Source: JADLCX01 sp038251595 (GTDB lineage Bacteria; Planctomycetota; Phycisphaerae; Phycisphaerales; UBA1924). Taken from it: a stretch of DNA of 8,865 nt. Below the pieces are notes generated by a model. The model worked only from the letters and a program-made list of their open reading frames with translations. It had not been told where the DNA came from and did not search any database. The stretch's first letter is position 1, and every line of letters begins with the position of its first letter. A program made the translations under genes and the position numbers. The stretch spans positions 1-8,865 of the forward strand of contig JBBSBC010000160.1 of assembly GCA_038251595.1 (NCBI GenBank). Direction: 5' to 3'. This document shows positions 1 to 5,783 of the stretch, in pieces.

Positions 1-20
1 CCCCCTCCCCCCCCCTCCCC
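1..20. repeat. C-rich homopolymer-like tract (G-rich on minus strand)
   Basis: The plus strand reads C5-T-C9-T-C4. The minus strand is therefore nearly pure G, interrupted by two single A residues. Such a tract could form a G-quadruplex on the minus strand or an i-motif on the plus strand. It lies about 120 nt beyond the stop of the minus-strand protease gene, so it would be in that gene's 3' region if transcription reads through. It is also prone to sequencing slippage, and its true length is uncertain at the window edge. Confidence 0.6.
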
Positions 21-138
21 AGCAAACAACGCGAGCCGACCCGCAATGGGCCGGCCCGCATAGTTTCGTCGACTTCTTACCCAACGTCACAAAGTGCAAA
101 TGACCAATGAACGTTGATCGAGCTTCCTGCCACGCATC

Positions 139-3100
139 TCACGGCTCAAACCCACGCGGCAGTGGCTCATGGCCGGGCTCCGGGATCTTGGTGATGGTCG
201 GCATCGGCTGCCCGAAGAAGAACCCAAACCCACCACCCGTGAGCTTGTTGGTGTTGTAGATGTACTGCGCATCCAGAACCTTGTCGATGCGGAGCACCGC
301 TTCGCTCAGGTGCGCGTAGGTGTAATCGTCAAGGCCGCTGTTGCCCTTGGCATCTTTCGGGACCAGCGTGCGGATCTTGCCCTGCAACTCGCGCAGCTTG
401 GCGACCGCAAGGTTGCCAACAACCTTGCCCGATGCGCCTTCAATCATGCCCGGATCGGTCAGATCAATCAGCCGTTCAAGATGCTCGCGCTGGAGGTTGC
501 GCCGCAGGCTCGACACAAGCGGAGCGCGGTTGGTCGGACTGCCCGACTTGCCCTTATCGATCTCGCTCCAGATCGCGACGGTCACGGTGTTCAAAAGTTC
601 CGGCAAGGTCAGCGCATCCTGATCGGCCGGAATGCGGATCTCGTTGTCAAGCACGCGTTTGAGTGTCGAAGGGTTCATCAGCATCGAGAGGGCACTGGCC
701 TGAACGCCAAGAATCCGGTCGTGAATCGGGTACGCCGCCTCCTGGCCAAGATCGCCCATGCCGCCCTGATCTGACCACTTATCCACCGTCATGCGGTTCA
801 GCAGATCGGGTGTCACCCCGAAGGCCTCATCGCGGAAGGCGCTCTCGATCACGAACTGCAACGCGGCCCGCTGATCGGCCACGGGCACAACCGTCACCGG
901 TGGGCCAGCGTTGGGGTCGCCCTTGCGGGCCCGCTGAACGTGCGCACCGCCAATCCACGGGGCCATGATACCCATCGCGTGCAGTTGCTCGTTGATCGTC
1001 ACGTTGTATCCGCGCCGAGCCTTCGACCAGCTCTCGCCATCCTTCACCCACTTGTCCAGAATCTTGCCGCGGTAATACTCCACGAGCCGCATCTGGTTCT
1101 TGGCGTAGTCGAGCGGGTTGGCCGAGAAGTCGTACGGCCGCGCGAGCGGGTCCGACCCGCCGACATCCTCGTCCGAGAGGAACGCCAGCTCGGGCTCGGC
1201 CGAACGCTCAAGCACCTTCTTCAGATCGCCCGAGCCATACCCATACTCGATCGCCCAGTAATCGTACGGGCCGATCCCCAACGGGCCATAATCACCCTGC
1301 GCCGGCCCTGAATCCTTATTGATGTTGACGGGGTTGTAATCCATCACCGAACCCGACTGGGTCTTCTTGCCCTTCCACTCTTCAGAGTTGATCTTGTTCA
1401 GCGGATAGATGCTGGATGCCTTGAAGTTGTGCCTCAAGCCCATGGTGTGCCCGACTTCGTGCGCCACCAGGTCCATCAGCAGTGGTCCGACAAACCACTC
1501 GGGAATGCCGTCCAGCCGGTCGTCTTCCTTCTTTGGCTCGTCCTTCTTGGGCTCATCCTTCTTTGCTCCTTCGGTCTTGGGCGCATCGGGCGCGGCGGGG
1601 ACTGGCGGATCATCGAGCATGTCCGAAAGCTCAAGATTCATGCGCATCATGGCCATGCCCATGGCCTTTCCATACGCCGCGTGGCACAGACCGTTGAACT
1701 GGCTTGTCACACCAAGCAGCCCGGGCGGCAGTTCGCTGGAGCCCGGCGGCGGTGCATCGTTGAGGCCATCGCCCACCACGCGCCCGCCATAGCGCAGCAC
1801 ACCCAAGCCCGTGCGGCCCTCGGCCGAACGACGGGCCCGATCCATCAACAGTTGCTCGCGCTGGGCCGGATCAACCAACCGCACCCGCGGATCCCAGTTC
1901 GGATGCTTCTCAAACCAGGCCAGAGTGTCAACGCTCATGGCCTGCGTGGCCACATCAGGCAACAACTGGTTTGCCTGAAACCAGAAATGACGGATCCATC
2001 CGTCGGTGAGAACCACATCCGCATCGAGAATCTGCCCCGTGCGCGGGTCGGTTCGGCTCGGCCCGATCGCCGTACCCTGATCGTTGCTCAGCCAGCGGAC
2101 AAAGTTGTACCGCACATCCTCCGGATCCTTATCCATGTGCGCGTTGGTCGACTTGTCCTGGTAATAGCACTCGATCGCATCGAGAATGCCCACCTTCTCA
2201 AACGCCTTGTTCCACTCGAGCACACCGGCCCGTACCCAGCGGCGATAGCGCACCGGAACCGTCTGATCGATGTAGAAAATAATGGGCTCTTTGGGCGGGC
2301 TGAGCTTCAGGTTCGGGTCGCGCTTCTGCAGGTCCCACCGATTGATGTAGCGGATCCACTTCTGATCGTCGCGATACTTGCCCAGGTCGCGGTGCACCGT
2401 CGTAAAATACCCGATGCGCTCATCTGCCTCACGGGGCTTGTACCCTGTGCTCTCAGGAAGTCGGCTGATCGAATAGTGAAAGGCCCGCAGCATCCCGCCG
2501 CCCGCAGGCATTTCGAGCGTCACTTCAACATTCTCGGGAAAGGCTTTCGCCTCTTTGATGGTGGAGAGTTTGGTATTCACACCGCTGGCGGCGGGCCCGA
2601 AAAAGCGACCCGCCTGACCAGCCAACAACGCATCAAGATCAATCACCGGCTGGCCCGATGGACCCATGCAGAGAATCGGAACATCGAGCAGCACCCGATC
2701 GGTAAACTGCTTCGCGACGCCGATGGTCGATTCCTGATCGCCGCTCGAACGTGTTGCGAGGTTTGGTTGAATGAGTGCCAGATTCTTGTCATACCGCCGC
2801 CAATACACCAGCATCTCATCACCCTGAAGCCCCGCCCAGGTATCGCCGCTCGCCACCGTCATGGCAAAGAAGTGCTTCTGCCCCGCATAGTTCTTGGGCA
2901 GCTCGGCCAGCATCTGGCCATCCTTATCGCGCTTCCAGATCGTGTACAGCGGCTCGCCGCCATCTGTGTATGACACCACCTTTTCAAAGTCCTTGGCCAC
3001 GTCCTTGAACGGCGGGAACTCTTCCGCCTTCTTTTCAGGTGGTGCCGGCGCGGGTTCTTGAGCCAGAACGCTTGACAACGGACAGATCGTCCCGGCCACC

Positions 3101-3144
3101 AACAGCAAGAAGGCCAGGACCGGACGGTTCAAGTTCAACGACAT
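139..3144 (-). CDS. Secreted zinc-dependent met-zincin metalloprotease (DUF5118/DUF5117/DUF4953 type)
   Basis: A 1001-residue predicted extracytoplasmic zinc endopeptidase; its substrate is unknown. Residues 1-28 look like a type I signal peptide: a short basic N-region, a hydrophobic core, and V-L-A before Q29. Residues about 60-300 match the N-terminal part of this family, including YTIWKRDKDG near 67, YFTTVHRDLGKY near 246, RYINRWDLQKRDP near 265 and LSPPKEPIIFYID near 281. The catalytic site is HEVGHTMGLRH at 562-572, the full HExxHxxGxxH zinc motif with three His ligands and Glu563. A met-turn SVMDY lies at 599-603. A Lys/Asp/Glu/Pro-rich linker (about 512-545) sits just before the catalytic helix. 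The start is an ATG with a good Shine-Dalgarno (GAGGAGA, 3157-3151) six bases upstream. The length is usual for the family as I know it, and no key residue is missing. The UbiA-type gene lies upstream on the same strand, 281 bp away, so a separate promoter is likely. Family assignment is firm; biological role is not. Confidence 0.93.
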   Translation of the reverse strand: MSLNLNRPVLAFLLLVAGTICPLSSVLAQEPAPAPPEKKAEEFPPFKDVAKDFEKVVSYTDGGEPLYTIWKRDKDGQMLAELPKNYAGQKHFFAMTVASGDTWAGLQGDEMLVYWRRYDKNLALIQPNLATRSSGDQESTIGVAKQFTDRVLLDVPILCMGPSGQPVIDLDALLAGQAGRFFGPAASGVNTKLSTIKEAKAFPENVEVTLEMPAGGGMLRAFHYSISRLPESTGYKPREADERIGYFTTVHRDLGKYRDDQKWIRYINRWDLQKRDPNLKLSPPKEPIIFYIDQTVPVRYRRWVRAGVLEWNKAFEKVGILDAIECYYQDKSTNAHMDKDPEDVRYNFVRWLSNDQGTAIGPSRTDPRTGQILDADVVLTDGWIRHFWFQANQLLPDVATQAMSVDTLAWFEKHPNWDPRVRLVDPAQREQLLMDRARRSAEGRTGLGVLRYGGRVVGDGLNDAPPPGSSELPPGLLGVTSQFNGLCHAAYGKAMGMAMMRMNLELSDMLDDPPVPAAPDAPKTEGAKKDEPKKDEPKKEDDRLDGIPEWFVGPLLMDLVAHEVGHTMGLRHNFKASSIYPLNKINSEEWKGKKTQSGSVMDYNPVNINKDSGPAQGDYGPLGIGPYDYWAIEYGYGSGDLKKVLERSAEPELAFLSDEDVGGSDPLARPYDFSANPLDYAKNQMRLVEYYRGKILDKWVKDGESWSKARRGYNVTINEQLHAMGIMAPWIGGAHVQRARKGDPNAGPPVTVVPVADQRAALQFVIESAFRDEAFGVTPDLLNRMTVDKWSDQGGMGDLGQEAAYPIHDRILGVQASALSMLMNPSTLKRVLDNEIRIPADQDALTLPELLNTVTVAIWSEIDKGKSGSPTNRAPLVSSLRRNLQREHLERLIDLTDPGMIEGASGKVVGNLAVAKLRELQGKIRTLVPKDAKGNSGLDDYTYAHLSEAVLRIDKVLDAQYIYNTNKLTGGGFGFFFGQPMPTITKIPEPGHEPLPRGFEP
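1529..1569 (-). repeat. Short in-gene tandem repeat encoding KKDEP units
   Basis: Two near-identical 15-bp units (1529-1543 and 1544-1558) and a partial third (1559-1569) encode KKDEPKKDEPKK in the protease, just before its catalytic helix. They differ by only a few bases. This looks like recent slippage expansion of a charged, probably disordered linker. Confidence 0.7.
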
Positions 3145-3150
3145 CTACGC

Positions 3151-3157
3151 TCTCCTC
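3151..3157 (-). promoter_or_regulatory. Shine-Dalgarno site of the metalloprotease gene
   Basis: The minus strand reads GAGGAGA, six bases before the ATG at 3144. It is one of only two convincing Shine-Dalgarno sites in the window and fixes the start used for the protease. Confidence 0.75.
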
Positions 3158-3177
3158 ATATGGCCGCAAACGCCCAT

Positions 3178-3190
3178 CGTCATGATGACG
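3178..3190. promoter_or_regulatory. Odd palindrome CGTCATGATGACG upstream of the protease
   Basis: Two 6-bp arms, CGTCAT and ATGACG, flank one central G. The element lies 34-46 bases before the protease start. It could be an operator half-site pair, but 13 bp is short and no matching second copy was seen, so function is only a suggestion. Confidence 0.25.
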
Positions 3191-3303
3191 CTTCAAGGCT
3201 CGAAACATCGACCGGATCGCCCGCCCACCACCACACTCCGCAAAGTCGATGAAAGGTTTACCGCCGACCGCCCCAAACGGACGCACCCGGCACCGGTTAA
3301 AGA

Positions 3304-3353
3304 CACTACGACAGTCCGCAGGCGAAGTTCCGTCCCATTGCGGATTCGTAGTG
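3304..3353. other. Strong imperfect stem-loop between UbiA-type gene and protease
   Basis: CACTACGA (3304-3311) pairs perfectly with TCGTAGTG (3346-3353). Inside, TCCGCA (3315-3320) pairs perfectly with TGCGGA (3339-3344). The two helices are separated by a 3/1-nt internal loop, and an 18-nt loop caps the structure. In the minus-strand transcript it lies about 70 nt after the stop of the UbiA-type gene and about 160 nt before the protease start, and is followed by UCUUU. It could be a weak intrinsic terminator for the upstream gene, a structured leader for the protease mRNA, or a processing site. The sequence alone does not decide between them. Confidence 0.5.
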
Positions 3354-3425
3354 ACAGGATCTAAAGATTCGGCCCTGCGCCCAACACTTGTAACCACCCC
3401 ATTTGGGGGGATTCGATGGCCGCGA

Positions 3426-4430
3426 TCAGATCGCGCGCGGCTGCTTGGCAACGACCATCAACACAAGCGTCAGCGCGCCGAAGACCACCGCCGCGGCCTG
3501 AAACGGGCGATCCTTGGTTGCCAGCTCGGTCGGATCGTCAAACAACCCGCGCTCAACCATGACCATGCCGCGCAGCAGGCCGAATGTGGCCGGAAGCATG
3601 GTCAACCAGAGGAGGTTGAACCCGTGCGTGTAGCGCGCGGCCTGGTCGGTCACATACGCCGAGTAACTGAGCAGAGTCGCGACCGCGGTCACCACCGTTG
3701 CCATGCGGAGCAGATCGGTCGTGTATTGAAGCTGAACGCCGCGCACGGCCGCGGCATCATCACCGAGTGATCGACGCTCGCCGAGCCGCTTGCCGAGCGC
3801 CAGAAACATGGAAAGAAAGAATGTGCAGTTGAGAAGCCAGCTTGAAGGCACAACCGCCACGGCCGCACACCCGCCCAGCACGCGGAGCACAAACCCCGCC
3901 GCGAGCGACATAACATCGGCGACGGCGATGTGCTTCCACCAGAGTGTGTAAAGAAGTGTGTTAAGAATGTAGAGTATGACGCACCCGCCAAGCAAGGCGC
4001 GGTTTGACATCCACCATGGTGTCGAGGGCGTGACCACCAGTGGTGTTACAAAGACCGCCAACGAAGCGAGCGCCAGGAGCAGGAGGCCAAACATCGAAGC
4101 CTGCGGCGGCGTGATGAGGCCTGCCGCGATGGGTCGATGCCGCTTGCGCGGATGAACACGATCTGATTCAACATCGCGCAGATCGTTGAAGATGTAGCAG
4201 CCGGATGAGGCAAACCCAAACGCCGCGAACGCACAGAGCGCGGGCAGCATCGCCTCGCGCACGGCGTTTTCGCCCAGAAGTTTCTGTGAATAGACCGCGC
4301 CAAGAAAGCAGAAGGCTCCCTTGATCCACTGCTTGGGTCGGGCGAGCTTGAGGTAGGGTGTGGGCAAATGTGGCTCGGGGTGAGAGGATGTGGGCGAGAT
4401 CAATGCGTGAAAACAAGTTTTTGATGGCAA
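3426..4430 (-). CDS. UbiA-family prenyltransferase, decaprenyl-phosphate phosphoribosyltransferase-like
   Basis: A multi-spanning membrane enzyme of up to 334 residues. Members of this subgroup transfer 5-phosphoribose from PRPP to a polyprenyl phosphate, giving lipid-linked pentose donors for envelope glycans. The N-terminal LARPKQWIKGAF (29-40) is typical of the subgroup. The Asp-rich metal/diphosphate motif is N82-D83-LR-D86-VES-D90, followed by HPRKRHRPIAAG (93-104). The second conserved region is KHIAVADVMSLAAGFVLR (166-183, with D172 and R183). A third is ALGKRLGE (211-218). Several hydrophobic segments between these fit the usual 8-9 helix bundle. The start is uncertain: no ATG lies before residue 61, and an in-frame stop is only seven codons above the TTG at 4430. 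TTG at 4403 or 4367 would also work, and 4367 gives the most family-like N-terminus. No good ribosome-binding site is seen for any of them. Other UbiA substrates cannot be excluded, but the KR..E and RPKQW motifs favour this subgroup. Confidence 0.85.
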   Translation of the reverse strand: MPSKTCFHALISPTSSHPEPHLPTPYLKLARPKQWIKGAFCFLGAVYSQKLLGENAVREAMLPALCAFAAFGFASSGCYIFNDLRDVESDRVHPRKRHRPIAAGLITPPQASMFGLLLLALASLAVFVTPLVVTPSTPWWMSNRALLGGCVILYILNTLLYTLWWKHIAVADVMSLAAGFVLRVLGGCAAVAVVPSSWLLNCTFFLSMFLALGKRLGERRSLGDDAAAVRGVQLQYTTDLLRMATVVTAVATLLSYSAYVTDQAARYTHGFNLLWLTMLPATFGLLRGMVMVERGLFDDPTELATKDRPFQAAAVVFGALTLVLMVVAKQPRAI

Positions 4431-4676
4431 GGTTGTGAGCTGAGTCGATCATGCAGAGGGGGTTCCGCATGTACGTGAAACAGAATGGGTACAAGTATTT
4501 TCAACCGATGCGAGATATTTGCAGCTTTGTAAAATCCGGCCAATAAACATCATGTCCGCCTATTGGAATCGTAGAAGACCGAAGCTCGAAATACGTGGTA
4601 TTGACTCCATGCTCTTATCCAGTCGTGACTTACGGATTTCTGCCGCGACCGAGTGCGTCAACACGTGACCACCTGT

Positions 4677-4686
4677 TTACGCGTAA
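4677..4686. promoter_or_regulatory. Perfect 10-bp palindrome TTACGCGTAA
   Basis: This is a fully self-complementary decamer in the divergent intergenic region, about 150 bp before the Cys-rich gene and 250 bp before the UbiA-type gene. It shares a CGCG centre with the palindrome at 4789-4800. It is a candidate binding site for a dimeric regulator; short palindromes also arise by chance. Confidence 0.3.
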
Positions 4687-4788
4687 TCTGAGATCAATCA
4701 TCGGCCAGCGTTGCTCGATTTGCAAAGTTTGATGGTATTCGGACACACTGTGGCACTGCGAATGGGATTGGAATGATCGAGTGGCCTT

Positions 4789-4800
4789 GAATCGCGATTC
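4789..4800. promoter_or_regulatory. Perfect 12-bp palindrome GAATCGCGATTC (candidate operator)
   Basis: This fully self-complementary dodecamer lies 39 bp upstream of the ATG of the Cys-rich gene. It overlaps the only plus-strand -35-like hexamer found there (4787-4792). That position would suit a repressor operator. No regulator gene is present in the window, so this is inference from symmetry and position. Confidence 0.35.
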
Positions 4801-4824
4801 GATTTCAAGTAGGCTGTCAAAGCT

Positions 4825-4832
4825 AGAGGTGG
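4825..4832 (+). promoter_or_regulatory. Shine-Dalgarno site of the Cys-rich gene
   Basis: AGAGGTGG ends six bases before the ATG at 4839. The match to the anti-SD consensus is good. It supports this plus-strand reading over the long antisense frame in the same place. Confidence 0.6.
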
Positions 4833-4838
4833 CTTCAA

Positions 4839-5507
4839 ATGGTACCGATTGTATTTCTCGCCGTGACCCTTCTCAGCACCTTATTGGCGGTGGTCGCTCC
4901 GCCGCCAACGCTCACGCAACCCGATCCGGCACCCCCTCGGCATCGTGATCCGATCGGGCCGCCGGAGCCATTGCCGGGTTGGCGACGGAGTCTTCCGGAC
5001 AGACCCTCCGCACCGCTTCCGGATCTGGATGCGCCATGTGACTATTACAATTTTCCGCCGCCAAGACCGGATAGGTACATCAACTGCGACAACTACCCAC
5101 ACGTTCAACGGAATGTCCATCGAATCACAGTTGGAGATGTCCAGACGGTTGTGGTTAAAGGAGGCTGGTACAGACAATCGGCGTGCAACTGCCGACTTGT
5201 TCGGTGTGGTACGCCAATGAACGTCTGTTTGCCACCGGCGCACACTACCGAGAAAGGCGTTGAAACCTGCTGGACCGTTGGCGGCTCTGTGAGCGTTGAG
5301 GGTGAGACCGGCCTGCTGGTTGAGATTTTTGCGAAGCTTGGTGTCACCGTTCAACTTACTGGAACAATCGGGCAGTGTTACACACACTCCGAAGCGTTTC
5401 AGTTCTACGTTCCCGTCAACGATTGCTTTCATACAGCCGCGCGAGCGGTCTGGACCGAAAGCTCTGTCAGTGGCACCGTAGATCAAATCCAAGAGGTCTA
5501 CACATGA
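4839..5507 (+). CDS. Cys-rich secreted protein of unknown function, interrupted by in-frame UGA
   Basis: I do not recognise a family. The product up to the first stop is 222 residues. Residues 1-20 form a hydrophobic signal peptide (MVPIVFLAVTLLSTLLAVVA). A Pro/Arg-rich low-complexity stretch follows (about 21-65). Next comes a Cys-containing region (first Cys near 67) and a segment of alternating small and hydrophobic residues (GGSVSVEGETG, LGVTVQLTGTIG) that suggests beta-strands. Nine Cys lie before the stop, as expected of a disulfide-bonded exported protein. The start is ATG with the AGAGGTGG site six bases upstream. The TGA at 5505-5507 (codon 223) does not look like a natural end: the same frame continues open and Cys-rich to 5783, where its stop overlaps the next gene's start. 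The true product may therefore be 314 residues if UGA is recoded, or the gene may be a young pseudogene. The upstream palindrome may regulate it. Confidence 0.65.
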   Translation: MVPIVFLAVTLLSTLLAVVAPPPTLTQPDPAPPRHRDPIGPPEPLPGWRRSLPDRPSAPLPDLDAPCDYYNFPPPRPDRYINCDNYPHVQRNVHRITVGDVQTVVVKGGWYRQSACNCRLVRCGTPMNVCLPPAHTTEKGVETCWTVGGSVSVEGETGLLVEIFAKLGVTVQLTGTIGQCYTHSEAFQFYVPVNDCFHTAARAVWTESSVSGTVDQIQEVYT

Positions 5508-5783
5508 ACCTGCTCGATTGTCGATGCCGATGGAACCACGGTCATCGGCACGGAGTATTACGAAACTGAGTGTAATGTTGTAACTTCTATTGGCCGAGCC
5601 GATACGACCAACGGAATCACGGTGCAGATTGCGCCCTACACCGTCGAATGTGGGGGGCCGCCACCCCAAAGCCCTGATCCCTTCGACGGCGAAACTCAGC
5701 AAAAGTGCTGCCCGACGGTCTGCGGCGGCGAACCGCTCTGCTGCGGCTATCATGCAGATAACCATGTTCACCCTCGCCGGTGA
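5505..5783 (+). other. In-frame continuation of the Cys-rich ORF beyond UGA codon 223
   Basis: After TGA (5505-5507) the same frame is open for 91 codons to a second TGA at 5781-5783. The text begins TCSIVDADGTTVIG, includes ETECNVV and APYTVECGG, and ends with KCCPTVCGGEPLCCG and a His-rich tail. It holds eight Cys in 91 residues, close in style and codon use to the upstream part. No ATG occurs in this frame after the stop; the first GTG is at 5622. Independent translation of the whole segment is therefore unlikely. Its stop overlaps the GTG of the next ORF (GTGA, 5780-5783), as expected of the original 3' end of a gene in an operon. The segment is either the C-terminal domain of a recoded protein or the remnant left by a nonsense mutation. 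Confidence 0.6.
5525..5550 (+). promoter_or_regulatory. Hairpin just downstream of the in-frame UGA (bSECIS-like candidate)
   Basis: TGCCGATG (5525-5532) pairs perfectly with CATCGGCA (5543-5550) around a 10-nt loop that starts with G. The stem begins 17 nt after the UGA and the apical loop begins 25 nt after it. Bacterial SECIS elements, as described for bacterial selenoprotein genes, are a short stem with a 3-14 nt apical loop, G in its first two positions, at roughly this distance. The match is structural only. A chance hairpin in coding DNA is a real alternative, and no selenocysteine machinery is in the window. Confidence 0.35.

Larger units (their letters stand above)
4431..4838. other. 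Divergent intergenic region, no gene recognised
   Basis: These 408 bases separate the minus-strand UbiA-type gene from the plus-strand Cys-rich gene and look more AT-rich than the flanking genes. I found no tRNA, other RNA gene or convincing ORF. Two perfect palindromes occur (4677-4686 and 4789-4800). A poor plus-strand promoter candidate is TTGAAT (4787-4792), 17 bp, then TAGGCT (4810-4815). A TTGAAA on the minus strand near 4500 lacks a good -10 partner. Promoters for both flanking genes should lie here, but none can be placed with confidence. Confidence 0.6.

Noticed and set aside
48..57. GGGCCGGCCC palindrome downstream of the protease as terminator
   Set aside because: A self-complementary decamer has no loop and no T-run follows; more likely a GC-rich chance palindrome.
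169..774. 201-codon plus-strand frame over the 3' part of the protease gene
   Set aside because: Antisense shadow without motifs; it overlaps well-conserved protease coding sequence.
1429..2973. Long open frame (514 codons) on the plus strand, opposite the protease gene
   Set aside because: It is codon-aligned antisense to the protease. In that register stops arise only from sense codons TTA, CTA and TCA, which are rare in GC-rich genes. The protease has clear family motifs, a signal peptide and an SD site.
3397..3408. CCCC-ATTT-GGGG hairpin after the UbiA-type gene as terminator
   Set aside because: The stem is only 4 bp and no U-run follows on either strand.
4168..4494. Minus-strand 108-codon ATG frame extending above the UbiA-type gene start
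   Set aside because: It runs out of frame through the conserved UbiA N-terminus, so it is not an upstream extension; composition looks random.
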